This document shows positions 56,284 through 64,000 of a DNA stretch of 64,000 nucleotides, in pieces (the stretch's first letter is position 1; the number at the start of each line of letters is the position of its first letter). A program made the position numbers and the translations under genes. Source of the stretch: Thermoanaerobacter uzonensis DSM 18761 (GTDB lineage Bacteria; Bacillota; Thermoanaerobacteria; Thermoanaerobacterales; Thermoanaerobacteraceae); contig NZ_FQUR01000014.1 in assembly GCF_900129115.1 (NCBI RefSeq), forward strand, positions 1 through 64,000. Reading direction: 5' to 3'. A model generated the notes under the pieces. That model did no database searches. It was not told where the DNA came from and saw nothing but the letters and a program-made list of their open reading frames with translations.

Positions 56284-57393
56284 ATGCTTAAAGGAATAAG
56301 GCAATATGAAAAGACTTCAGAAAAGAAAATTTCTACAAAACAAATGATATTTTTATTGGTCACAACTGTGATATCAACAGCAGACGTTTTTTTGCCTTCT
56401 TTTGTAGCATTAGCCGCAAAGCAAGACTCTTGGATTTCCGTCTTAATATCTTTTGTAACCTCTAGTATTGTATTTGTTTTTTATTATAAGCTGGCAATGC
56501 TCTTTAAAGAAGAGATGCTATTTTCCTATGTAGATAAAATAACAGGAAAATTTATAGGCAAAATAATAGCTTCCCTTTATTTATTGTTTATTTTACATGG
56601 TATCTCTTTAGTAATGAGAGAATTAATAGAAATTATGATCAATGCTTTTATGCCTCATACTCCCCCAATGGTTTTTTATGTAGTTTTGATAATATCAGTA
56701 ATGTATACTGTATCAAAAGGCTTTTTAGCAATCGTTAAATTAAATGAACTTTTATTCCCTTTTGGAATGCTCCTCTTAGCATTTGTGATCACTTTGGACC
56801 TTCCAAAAGTTGATATGACAAATTTTCTTCCCATACTTGAAAACGGGATAAAACCTCCCATAATAGGTTCAATCCTTATCACCTCATATATACTTGAAAC
56901 GGTAATAATACTTCTTATATTCCCTCATATCTCTAAAAAAGAAAAAGCTTTAAAAGGAGGGATAATAAGCCTTGGAATATTAGCCCTTAGTATGATGTTG
57001 GGAGTTTTAGCAATAGGGATTTTTGGAGCAAAAACCGCATCAAACTTTCAATTTACAGCTTTAGAAATGGTTAGAAATATAAAAATTAGCGATTACATAC
57101 AGCGATTTGATTCATTAGTAATGGCAATGTGGTTAATGGGAATTTATCTTAAAATTGTAATATTTACTTATCTCTTCGCAAAAGGATTGGCTGAAACGAT
57201 AAAATCCCCAGATTACCGCTTTATTTTGCTGCCACTTGCTACTTTGTTAATCCCACTTTCCGAAAATGTGTCTGAAAGTTTAGATGGATTGTACACTTAT
57301 TTTCAAAGATGTTTTCCCTTTGAGGTCTTTTGGTTTGAAGTGTTTTTCCCTATACTTCTTTATATAATCGCAAAAATTAGAAAAATAAAATGA
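56284..57393 (+). CDS. gerB: GerAB-type spore germination permease
   Basis: 369 residues with about ten membrane helices of the amino acid permease-like GerAB family (KISTKQMIFLLVTTVISTADVFLPS at the start; LPKVDMTNFLPILENGIKP). AGGAG precedes ATG 56284. It is transcribed away from gerA, an unusual split of the receptor operon, from a shared 95-bp intergenic region. Confidence 0.92.
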   Translation: MLKGIRQYEKTSEKKISTKQMIFLLVTTVISTADVFLPSFVALAAKQDSWISVLISFVTSSIVFVFYYKLAMLFKEEMLFSYVDKITGKFIGKIIASLYLLFILHGISLVMRELIEIMINAFMPHTPPMVFYVVLIISVMYTVSKGFLAIVKLNELLFPFGMLLLAFVITLDLPKVDMTNFLPILENGIKPPIIGSILITSYILETVIILLIFPHISKKEKALKGGIISLGILALSMMLGVLAIGIFGAKTASNFQFTALEMVRNIKISDYIQRFDSLVMAMWLMGIYLKIVIFTYLFAKGLAETIKSPDYRFILLPLATLLIPLSENVSESLDGLYTYFQRCFPFEVFWFEVFFPILLYIIAKIRKIK

Positions 57394-57419
57394 GAGGAAT
57401 TAGTCTGCATTCCTCTCAT
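57390..57419. terminator. Terminator between gerB and coaX
   Basis: ATGAGAGGAAT/ATTCCTCTCAT, a perfect 11-bp stem with an 8-base loop, shared by the convergent genes and overlapping the ends of both. Confidence 0.82.
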
Positions 57420-58167
57420 AGATTATTCTTAAACCTTCTAGGGTAAGCATATCATTCACTGTGTCTATAGTTTTTGACTCTTCTGCAATCATCTTTGCAA
57501 AACCACCTGTTGCTACCACATAAGCGTTTGGGGCAAACTCTTCTTTCATTCTGCTTACTATATAATCCACCATGCCAACATGTCCATATATAATACCTGA
57601 CTGCATGCTGGACACTGTATTTTTGCAAATAACAGTAGGCGGTTTTGTAAGTTCAATTTTGGGAAGTTTGGCAGTTCTTTGAAAAAGCGCATCGGCAGAT
57701 ATTGCCAGTCCAGGGGCAATTATTCCACCTAAATACTCACAATTTTTAGAAATCGCACAAAAAGTAGTAGCTGTGCCAAAATCTATTACTATGACTGGTC
57801 CTCCGTAAATTTCATATGCAGCAACAGCATTTACAATCCTATCTGCACCTACTTCTTTGGGATTATCGTACTTTATATTTATGCCCGTCTTTATCCCTGG
57901 GCCCACAATCAAAGGCTTGGCATTGCAATATTTTGTAGTCATTGATTCAAGTGTGTGCATAATAGGAGGTACAACGGAAGAAATTATCACTGCATCTACA
58001 TCTTTAAGCTTTAAACCATTGTATTCAAACAACTGATTGATCAACATCCCATATTCATCAGAGGTTTTGCTTTTATCGGTAGATATTCTAAAAGAATGTA
58101 GAAGCTTTTTCCCTTTATAAATTCCCATTACAATGTTGGTATTCCCTACGTCAAAAACTAAAAGCAA
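57400..58167 (-). CDS. coaX: Type III pantothenate kinase
   Basis: First step of coenzyme A synthesis, CoaX type. 255 residues from TTG 58167, giving [16 protein letters not shown], the usual CoaX start, behind AAGGTG. Further motifs: [28 protein letters not shown] and [10 protein letters not shown], which bind phosphate and substrate. A GTG/ATG pair three codons upstream abuts the Shine-Dalgarno and is less likely. It follows an ECF transporter gene, which suggests pantothenate import plus phosphorylation. Confidence 0.93.
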   Translation of the reverse strand: MLLVFDVGNTNIVMGIYKGKKLLHSFRISTDKSKTSDEYGMLINQLFEYNGLKLKDVDAVIISSVVPPIMHTLESMTTKYCNAKPLIVGPGIKTGINIKYDNPKEVGADRIVNAVAAYEIYGGPVIVIDFGTATTFCAISKNCEYLGGIIAPGLAISADALFQRTAKLPKIELTKPPTVICKNTVSSMQSGIIYGHVGMVDYIVSRMKEEFAPNAYVVATGGFAKMIAEESKTIDTVNDMLTLEGLRIIYERNAD

Positions 58168-58188
58168 AATCATCACCTTCTTAAAATT

Positions 58189-58208
58189 AAGCAGGCAAAT
58201 GCCTGCTT
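58189..58208 (-). terminator. Hairpin between ECF gene and coaX
   Basis: GCAGGC/GCCTGC stem with loop AAAT, followed on the minus strand by TTAATTTT. A weak terminator or attenuator. Confidence 0.55.
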
Positions 58209-58214
58209 TTATTT

Positions 58215-58751
58215 TTATTTATCATACACTTTTTTCAAAGACTTTACTATCATTGTTGTCAATATCACAGCTACAATAATCTCAAATATGCCATTTTTTA
58301 AAGCTACAAATAATGCAACCTTAAGTGGCAGATATTTTAGAAGCACTGCTAAACCCAAAACTCCAATGGTATTTGTCAACGTGCCTGCAGCTGCTGCAAT
58401 GCCAAGATTTTTAGTCAACTTATAAGAATAATATGCCACAACTCCTATAAAAATCCTAGGTAATATGGCAATTATAGGGTCAGCAAAAAGAGGAGTGTTT
58501 TGCCTTATGAAGCTGGTAAGGCCAAAAATCAAACCTATAAAAGCTCCTACAATAGGTCCTTCTAATACTCCACCTATAATTGCTGGTATATGCATTGTAG
58601 TAGCATTAGCAATCCCTAATGGAATGTATCCCAAAATAGTGGTAGATAAAACAATAGATATTGCAGCCAACATCCCTGCTACAGTGATCTGCCTTAAAGA
58701 AATCTTCGTTAACTTGCCTTTTTCCTTTTCTCTAACTGCTTTAATTTGCAA
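58215..58751 (-). CDS. ECF transporter S component, possibly for pantothenate
   Basis: About 178 residues with five or six helices ([20 protein letters not shown], then [33 protein letters not shown]), the common plan of ECF S components. Vitamin specificity is inferred only from the adjacent coaX. The TTG at 58751 has GGGGGTGA upstream. A GTG at 58760 is possible but abuts the G-run. Preceded by a strong promoter and a compact structured leader. Confidence 0.82.
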   Translation of the reverse strand: MQIKAVREKEKGKLTKISLRQITVAGMLAAISIVLSTTILGYIPLGIANATTMHIPAIIGGVLEGPIVGAFIGLIFGLTSFIRQNTPLFADPIIAILPRIFIGVVAYYSYKLTKNLGIAAAAGTLTNTIGVLGLAVLLKYLPLKVALFVALKNGIFEIIVAVILTTMIVKSLKKVYDK

Positions 58752-58760
58752 CTTACTCAC

Positions 58761-58849
58761 CCCCGTTCCGGTTCCTTTTCAGGATACCGTTCCGAACGCC
58801 CAACAATATTAAATTTTTATTAGTTGTCAGGTTCGAAGACGATACCCGC
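58761..58849 (-). ncRNA. Structured 5' leader of ECF-coaX, riboswitch candidate
   Basis: The transcript should begin near 58849 and fold at once: P1 of nine pairs (GGGTATCGT with ACGGTATCC), P2 of seven pairs (TTCGAAC with GTTCGGA), an internal loop with CTGA and GGC, and an apical CAAC/GTTG stem over an AT-rich loop. After P1 comes a CCT-GAAA-AGG hairpin and then the Shine-Dalgarno. It matches no riboswitch consensus that I can recall. Confidence 0.6.
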
Positions 58850-58855
58850 AATTTT

Positions 58856-58884
58856 ATTTTACCAAAAAAAGCCTCACTCATCAA
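58856..58884 (-). promoter_or_regulatory. Promoter of the ECF-coaX unit
   Basis: Minus strand TTGATG (58879-58884), 17 bp, TAAAAT (58856-58861). Confidence 0.78.
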
Positions 58885-58891
58885 TAATTTT

Positions 58892-59290
58892 TTAATTCAT
58901 AGTCACAAGCACATCTCCCGTGTTTACAGAAGAGCCTTTAGAAACATGTATACTTGCTATAACTCCTTCTTCAGGCGCCATTATTTCATTTTCCATCTTC
59001 ATAGCCTCTAAAATTACTACGACATCTCCCCGCTTTATCCTGTCACCTTCTTTAACTTTTACATCAAGAATTGTGCCTGGCATAGGCGCAGAAATTACTT
59101 TAGAACCTTTAGCCGCCGGAGAAGAAGCTTCAGCTTTTGAAACTGACTGGAAAGTTGCCTGAGTTTCAATCGTTTTAGTTTGTGAAATAGTTGCCCTTTG
59201 TGTTATGTTAGAAGTCTCATCCTTATCTTTTATCTCTTCTACTTCAACCTCATATACCTTCCCATTTACTGTTACTTTAAACTTTTTCAC
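58892..59290 (-). CDS. Biotin carboxyl carrier protein of the methylmalonyl-CoA cluster
   Basis: 132 residues: N-terminal MKKFKVTVNGKVYEVEVEEI, a linker of about 50 residues rich in Ser, Thr and Ala, and a biotinyl domain with the target Lys in EAMKMENEI near residue 97. This is the gamma-subunit layout of Na+-pumping decarboxylases and transcarboxylases. It is the last gene of the cluster, 17 bp after the small OadG-like gene. Confidence 0.93.
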   Translation of the reverse strand: MKKFKVTVNGKVYEVEVEEIKDKDETSNITQRATISQTKTIETQATFQSVSKAEASSPAAKGSKVISAPMPGTILDVKVKEGDRIKRGDVVVILEAMKMENEIMAPEEGVIASIHVSKGSSVNTGDVLVTMN

Positions 59291-59307
59291 AGAAATTCCT
59301 CCTTCAG

Positions 59308-59565
59308 TTACAATCTTGTTCTCATTTGCTCCTGCCGCCCTACTTTAGCCCAAACGGGAACAGTCTCTGGAAGTCTCACTATAGATTTTACGTAAAAACC
59401 ACTAACATCGGCTTGTAAATATAAAGCTATCGCGGCTGTAATCGCAGCAACAAGCTCAGTTTCTTCTTCGTTTTCTCCACTTTTGTCTTTTTTTTCTTCA
59501 TTCTTTACTTTTTCTTCCTCTTTACTATTAAAGGTTTTTTTCAAAAAATCCAAAAAACTTTCCAT
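59308..59565 (-). CDS. Small OadG/MmdD-like protein without a membrane helix
   Basis: 85 residues. The first 35 are highly charged (KEEEKVKNEEKKDKSGENEEE). The rest, ELVAAITAAIALYLQADVSG and KSIVRLPETVPVWAKVGRQEQM, resembles the C-terminal segment of OadG/MmdD subunits, which bridge carboxyltransferase and biotin carrier. The usual N-terminal membrane helix is missing. Its place between the carboxyltransferase and the biotin carrier supports an assembly role. Confidence 0.75.
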   Translation of the reverse strand: MESFLDFLKKTFNSKEEEKVKNEEKKDKSGENEEETELVAAITAAIALYLQADVSGFYVKSIVRLPETVPVWAKVGRQEQMRTRL

Positions 59566-59577
59566 AAAAACACCACC

Positions 59578-61128
59578 TTACAGAGGTATATTGCCATGTT
59601 TCTTAGGAGGCCGACTCTCTCTTTTGCTAGATAACATATCAAAAGCTGATATGAGTCTTGGCCTTGTCTCAGAAGGAAGAATTACATCATCTACATAGCC
59701 ACGAGCTGCAGCTCTGTATGGATTTGCAAAATTATCTCTGTATTCATTTATCTTTTGCTGCCTCACTTCTGCAGGATTTTCTGCCTCATTGATTTCATTT
59801 TTAAATACAATGTTTGCTGCTCCTTCTGGTCCCATGACCGCAATCTCAGCCGTAGGCCATGCAAACACTATGTCAGCTCCTAAGTCTTTGCTGCACATAG
59901 CGAGATAAGCCCCACCGTAAGCCTTCCTCACAATCAAAGTAACCTTAGGAACAGTTGCCTCTGAATAAGCGTAAAGCATTTTCGCCCCATGCCTTATTAT
60001 CCCACCATATTCTTGATTTGTCCCTGGCAAAAATCCAGGCACATCCACTATACTAAGTATAGGAATATTAAAAGCATCACAAAAGCGGATAAACCTAGCC
60101 GCTTTGTCAGAAGCATTTATGTCAAGTACTCCTGCTAATACTCTTGGCTGATTTGCAACAATTCCTATTGTCTTTCCATTAAGTCTTGCAAAAACTGTGA
60201 TGATATTTTCTGCGTACATCTCCTGCGACTCTAAAAATTCTCCATTGTCGACTATTTCTCTTATTAATTCTTTCATGTCATAAGGCTTATTGGGATTATC
60301 TGGAATTATCTCCATAAGTCTTTGAGAAACTCTATTGGGATTATCCCCTGTCTCGTATTGTGGAGGATCTTCTAAGTTGTTAGAAGGTAAATAACTTAAC
60401 AAATTCCTCACCATTTTTAGAACTTCTTCATCATTTGGACCCCTGAAATGAGCAACACCGCTTAGCCTATTGTGAGTTATTGAGCCTCCTAATTCTTCAG
60501 GAGTAACTTCTTCTCCAGTTACAGCTTTTATAACTTGTGGACCTGTTATAAACATTTGGCTGGTTTTATCTACCATAAAAATAAAATCTGTTAATGCCGG
60601 CGAATATACGGCTCCACCAGCACTCGGTCCCATTATTACCGATATTTGTGGTATTACACCGGAGGCTAAAGTATTTTTGTAAAATATATTTCCATAACCA
60701 GAAAGAGCATCCACCCCTTCCTGTATGCGAGCACCCCCCGAATCGTTAAGACCTATTATAGGTGCCCCCATTTTCATTGCCATATCCATAACTTTGGTTA
60801 TCTTTTTCGCATGGTACTCTCCTAATGACCCTCCTAGCACAGTAAAGTCCTGTGCATATACATATACTAATCTTCCATCTACTGTTCCGTAGCCTGTTAC
60901 AACCCCTTCTCCGGGATATTTTTGCTTTTCCATCCCAAAGTCATAACACCGATGCTCTACAAAAGGGTCTATTTCTACAAAACTGTCCTTGTCAAGAAGC
61001 TTATGTATTCTCTCTCTTGCAGTTAATTTTCCCTTTTCGTGCTGAGCAGCTATTCTTTTAGCCCCTCCACCTTCCAAAACTTTTTCTTTTCTTCTTTTTA
61101 GCTCTTCTATCATATCATGGACACTCAT
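59578..61128 (-). CDS. mmdA: Methylmalonyl-CoA carboxyltransferase (MmdA/PccB family)
   Basis: 516 residues of the crotonase-like carboxyltransferase fold in two halves: N half with [16 protein letters not shown] and [22 protein letters not shown] half with [29 protein letters not shown] and [11 protein letters not shown]. It moves carboxyl between methylmalonyl-CoA (or propionyl-CoA) and biotin. It lies after the epimerase gene (100 bp gap). Confidence 0.94.
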   Translation of the reverse strand: MSVHDMIEELKRRKEKVLEGGGAKRIAAQHEKGKLTARERIHKLLDKDSFVEIDPFVEHRCYDFGMEKQKYPGEGVVTGYGTVDGRLVYVYAQDFTVLGGSLGEYHAKKITKVMDMAMKMGAPIIGLNDSGGARIQEGVDALSGYGNIFYKNTLASGVIPQISVIMGPSAGGAVYSPALTDFIFMVDKTSQMFITGPQVIKAVTGEEVTPEELGGSITHNRLSGVAHFRGPNDEEVLKMVRNLLSYLPSNNLEDPPQYETGDNPNRVSQRLMEIIPDNPNKPYDMKELIREIVDNGEFLESQEMYAENIITVFARLNGKTIGIVANQPRVLAGVLDINASDKAARFIRFCDAFNIPILSIVDVPGFLPGTNQEYGGIIRHGAKMLYAYSEATVPKVTLIVRKAYGGAYLAMCSKDLGADIVFAWPTAEIAVMGPEGAANIVFKNEINEAENPAEVRQQKINEYRDNFANPYRAAARGYVDDVILPSETRPRLISAFDMLSSKRESRPPKKHGNIPL

Positions 61129-61227
61129 AAAAATTCCTCCTTATAGCCCCACTGCAACTTAGTAGTAGCAGTTATTATTAGTACCTACTAAATAATATAC
61201 CACATACTTTCCAACTGCACAATAAAT

Positions 61228-61629
61228 TTAATCCCTCTGGCAAAGCTCTAAAAGAGCTCCATTTGCGCTTTTAGGGTGCACAAAGGCTATTTTAGCACCT
61301 CCAGCTCCATATCTCGGTACCTCATCTATAAGTCTAATTCCCTTTTGTTTTAATTCTTCCAAAGTCTTTTCAATATCATCTACTTGAAGGGCAATGTGCT
61401 GTATACCCTCTCCCCTTTTTTCTATAAACTTTGCTATAGGGCCATCATCGGAAGTAGACTCCAAAAGCTCTATCTCACTATCTCCTACTGGAATAAAAGC
61501 TGTCTTTACCTTTTGCTCTTCTACTACTTCTACCCCTGTTATTTCAAGACCTAATACATCTTCATAAAATTTTAATGCCTCCTCAATACTTTTAACAGCA
61601 ATCCCTATATGGTCAATCTTTTTAATCAT
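61228..61629 (-). CDS. mce: Methylmalonyl-CoA epimerase
   Basis: 133-residue vicinal oxygen chelate enzyme that interconverts (2R) and (2S) methylmalonyl-CoA. Metal ligand His in [11 protein letters not shown], Glu in [13 protein letters not shown], a second His in [11 protein letters not shown], and the C-terminal [21 protein letters not shown] precedes ATG 61629. Confidence 0.95.
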   Translation of the reverse strand: MIKKIDHIGIAVKSIEEALKFYEDVLGLEITGVEVVEEQKVKTAFIPVGDSEIELLESTSDDGPIAKFIEKRGEGIQHIALQVDDIEKTLEELKQKGIRLIDEVPRYGAGGAKIAFVHPKSANGALLELCQRD

Positions 61630-61650
61630 CTTAAAACCTCCTTACAACAC

Positions 61651-62586
61651 TTAATTAAAAATTTCCTTGTATAAATCATCTGCGAAAGTGTACGGGTCTA
61701 TCCTTTTGTCTATCACTTCTTGCAATTTAGATATGAATTCCCTATCTTGAATCTTATCAAAAACATTCTTCATTATCCTATTCTTTACAGTTTCAATTAT
61801 CTCCATTTTCAACCTCTCAATTCTTTTCTTTTGAAAAGCCCCACTTTCTTCTAAATAGCTTTTATGTTGAGTAATATGATCAATAAGGTCAGAAATTCCT
61901 TTGTTCTCCTGTGCAATCACTTTTACTACCGGTGGTCTCCATTCTTTCTTTTCATCCAAGTCCAACATCATGTTAAGCTCAACTACTGTTTTGTCTGCTC
62001 CTTCTCTGTCGCATTTGTTCACCACAAAAATGTCTGCTATTTCCATGATCCCCGCTTTTATAGCTTGTACATCATCGCCAAGTCCAGGAGCCAAAACCAT
62101 CACCACAGTGTCAGCAATTTTGATTATGTCAATCTCCGATTGACCTACTCCAACTGTCTCTATAAAAATGTAATCCATGCCAGCTATATCTAAAATTCTC
62201 GCCGCCATGTAAGTCCCTTTAGAAAGCCCTCCAAGATGTCCTCGCGTCCCCATGCTCCTTATGTAAACATTAGGATGCTGAGATAAATCCTGCATTCTTA
62301 TTCTGTCTCCTAAAAGTGAACCCCCTGTAAAAGGGCTAGTGGGGTCTACTGCTATTACTCCTACTTTTTTACCTACATCAACTAAATTTTTAATTAATTT
62401 GTCTGTCAATGTGCTCTTACCAACACCCGGCGGTCCGGTAATGCCTATAATATAAGCATTACCAGACTTAGTATAAAGTCTTTTTATTATCTCTTTGGCT
62501 TTATCCTCATAGTTTTCCGCATAAGTTATGGCTCTGGCAATAGCCCTTTTATCCCCTTTTAGCAAAAGCTCTTCAATATCACGCAT
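61651..62586 (-). CDS. meaB: MeaB/ArgK-family GTPase, mutase chaperone
   Basis: 311 residues. P-loop GITGPPGVGKSTLTDKL, switch region VDPTSPFTGGSLLGDRIRMQD, FIETVGVGQSE and VNKCDREGADK. It protects and reactivates the B12 mutase. The ATG at 62586 follows the small mutase subunit stop (TAAA-ATG). Confidence 0.95.
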   Translation of the reverse strand: MRDIEELLLKGDKRAIARAITYAENYEDKAKEIIKRLYTKSGNAYIIGITGPPGVGKSTLTDKLIKNLVDVGKKVGVIAVDPTSPFTGGSLLGDRIRMQDLSQHPNVYIRSMGTRGHLGGLSKGTYMAARILDIAGMDYIFIETVGVGQSEIDIIKIADTVVMVLAPGLGDDVQAIKAGIMEIADIFVVNKCDREGADKTVVELNMMLDLDEKKEWRPPVVKVIAQENKGISDLIDHITQHKSYLEESGAFQKKRIERLKMEIIETVKNRIMKNVFDKIQDREFISKLQEVIDKRIDPYTFADDLYKEIFN

Positions 62587-62587
62587 T

Positions 62588-62989
62588 TTATACCGCCCTA
62601 TTGACATGTTCTTTTATATACTCAATAACAGCAGAAGTGGGAGTGCCGGGTGTAAAAATTTCCGCTATTCCATGCTCTTTCAAGAAAGGTATGTCTTCCT
62701 CTGGTATAACTCCGCCACCTATTACTAATATGTCATCCGCTCCTCTTTCTTTTAAAAGCTTTGTTATTTTGGGAAATAAAGTGTTATGGGCACCAGACAA
62801 AATGCTTAAAGCCACAACATCTACATCTTCTTGAATGGCAGCTTCTACAATTTGTTCAGGTGTTTGCCTAAGTCCCGTGTATATCACTTCCATTCCCGCA
62901 TCTCTTAAAGCTCTTGCAATTACTTTTGCTCCCCTGTCGTGACCGTCTAATCCCGGCTTTGCCACTAATACTCTTATAGGTCTTTCCAT
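62588..62989 (-). CDS. mcmA2: Methylmalonyl-CoA mutase, small (cobalamin-binding) subunit
   Basis: 133 residues with the B12-binding motif [16 protein letters not shown], then [11 protein letters not shown] and [11 protein letters not shown]. This is the base-off/His-on cobalamin fold. As a separate gene it is the split type found in Firmicutes and archaea. 12 bp downstream of the large subunit gene. Confidence 0.95.
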   Translation of the reverse strand: MERPIRVLVAKPGLDGHDRGAKVIARALRDAGMEVIYTGLRQTPEQIVEAAIQEDVDVVALSILSGAHNTLFPKITKLLKERGADDILVIGGGVIPEEDIPFLKEHGIAEIFTPGTPTSAVIEYIKEHVNRAV

Positions 62990-63001
62990 ATTTATCCTCC
63001 T

Positions 63002-64000
63002 TTACAATATAATCTGTTGCTGATATTCCCCAAAAATAGAACGCAACACATCTGTAATTTCACCTAATGTCGCATATTCCCTTACTGCATCTAATATCCA
63101 TGGCATCAAGTTGTCGTCTCCTTCTGCAGCTTTTTTCAAGGCCTCTAAAGTCTTTTTCACACTGGTATTGTTTCTCATTTCTTTTACTTTAGCGATTTTT
63201 TGTTTTTGCAATTCTTCTACAGCAGGGTTTACTTTTAAAAGCCCTTTTGGCGGCTCCTCTTCAATTTGGAATTTGTTAAGCCCTACTATTACTCTTTCAC
63301 CAGATTCTATTTCTTTTTGATATCTATATGCACTTTCTTGTATTTCTTTTTGTATATATCCCAAATCAATAGCTCTTGCCGCTCCTCCTAATTCGTCAAT
63401 TTTCTTTATATATTCAAAAGCCCTCTTTTCAATTTCATCTGTCAATTTTTCAACATAGTAACTTCCGGCCAATGGATCTGGAGTCTCACAAACACCGCTT
63501 TCATAAGCAATAATTTGCTGCGTCCTTAAGGCAATTCTCACAGAATCTTCTGTGGGAAGAGCAAGAGCTTCGTCTCTACTGTTTGTATGTAGTGACTGAG
63601 TACCCCCTAAAACTGCTGCTAAAGCTTGAATAGTAACCCTAATAATATTGTTGTCAGGTTGTTGAGCAGTAAGAGCAGAACCCGCAGTTTGAGTGTGAAA
63701 TCTCATCATCATTGACCTTGGATCTTTCGCGTTAAATCTTTCTTTCATTATCTTTGCCCACATTCTTCTTGCCGCCCTAAATTTAGCAACTTCTTCGAAA
63801 AGATCGTTATGGGCATTAAAGAAAAATGACAATCTTGGAGCAAACTCATCTACATCAAGACCTGCCTTTATAGCCGCCTCCACGTAAGCTATGCCATTAG
63901 CCAAAGTAAATGCTATTTCTTGCACTGCCGTGGCTCCTGCTTCTCTTATGTGATAACCGCTTATACTTATAGTATTCCACTTAGGAACATACTTGGAACA
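63002..64000 (-). CDS. mcmA1: Methylmalonyl-CoA mutase, large subunit (5' end outside window)
   Basis: The reading frame is open to the right edge: [20 protein letters not shown] and then [20 protein letters not shown] are classic mutase barrel sequence, followed by [20 protein letters not shown]-type text and [20 protein letters not shown]. About 333 residues are present, ending at 63002. It isomerises succinyl-CoA and (2R)-methylmalonyl-CoA with the small subunit. Confidence 0.96.
   Translation of the reverse strand, partial: CSKYVPKWNTISISGYHIREAGATAVQEIAFTLANGIAYVEAAIKAGLDVDEFAPRLSFFFNAHNDLFEEVAKFRAARRMWAKIMKERFNAKDPRSMMMRFHTQTAGSALTAQQPDNNIIRVTIQALAAVLGGTQSLHTNSRDEALALPTEDSVRIALRTQQIIAYESGVCETPDPLAGSYYVEKLTDEIEKRAFEYIKKIDELGGAARAIDLGYIQKEIQESAYRYQKEIESGERVIVGLNKFQIEEEPPKGLLKVNPAVEELQKQKIAKVKEMRNNTSVKKTLEALKKAAEGDDNLMPWILDAVREYATLGEITDVLRSIFGEYQQQIIL

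Noticed and set aside
58815-58835. GAACCTGA in the ECF leader, resembling part of the TPP riboswitch
   Set aside because: The rest of the TPP consensus (CTGAGA and the GCGTAGGGA-type end) is absent, so I do not call it TPP.
61129-61227. TTAGTAG/CTACTAA inverted repeat between mmdA and mce
   Set aside because: Short arms and a 19-base loop, with no T-tract and no further support. Not listed as a feature.

Overview
The window looks like chromosome from a thermophilic, spore-forming, low-G+C Firmicute of the Thermoanaerobacter/Caldanaerobacter type. The reasons are an AT-rich background, strong GGAGG-type ribosome binding sites, sporulation and germination genes (sigH, gerA/B/C), a B12-dependent ribonucleotide reductase and a methylmalonyl-CoA cluster. 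This assignment comes from protein recognition and synteny, not from a database search. Most genes lie on the minus strand, so operons read from high to low coordinates. Where a better ribosome binding site decided it, I moved starts inside the longest reading frame.

Region 1 (1-12.4 kb) is housekeeping: partial tuf, tRNA-Thr, sigH, then cysE-cysS-mrnC-rlmB-yacP behind a cysteine T-box, then gltX, proS, ispF, a lipase-like gene, ispD and a PIN/TRAM protein. Region 2 (12.7-25 kb) holds a small plus-strand gene, a 265-bp structured repeat embedded between duplicated terminator hairpins, radA, a manganese pair (mntR, mntH), the CtsR heat-shock operon with a clear CtsR operator, malic enzyme and an EF-G paralogue. 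Region 3 (25-36 kb) has ptsI, a GGDEF sensor, nrdJ under a textbook pair of NrdR boxes, a thioredoxin-like gene, an aminotransferase, a DUF896 protein with a His-rich tail, a DUF1614 membrane protein and an S9 peptidase.

Region 4 (36-45 kb) is the accessory island. It contains a compact RiPP cluster: an unlisted 27-residue precursor with a W-C-F-G-L-G-G-C-G core, a strong hairpin, a radical SAM/SPASM enzyme, an ABC exporter, and a decayed second ABC gene. Next to it are a broken transposase, an HTH/TPR regulator of RRNPP type, a decayed MntA/HepT toxin-antitoxin pair, a CofE-like gene, four 11-bp tandem repeats and an amidase-fold protein that has lost its zinc ligands. The RiPP cluster is the best candidate for an undescribed system.

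Region 5 (45-53 kb) carries folE-folP-folK with a PTPS/QueD-family gene where folB would be expected, then sfsA, lysS, greA, and a three-gene operon (HTH regulator, uncharacterised protein, acyl-ACP-reductase-like dehydrogenase) behind a palindromic operator. The second copy of the structured repeat follows. Region 6 (53-64 kb) has a spore germinant receptor (gerA, gerC, a small two-helix protein, divergent gerB), coaX with an ECF transporter S component behind a compact structured leader RNA, and a methylmalonyl-CoA cluster (mutase subunits, MeaB, epimerase, carboxyltransferase, biotin carrier) that runs off the right edge.
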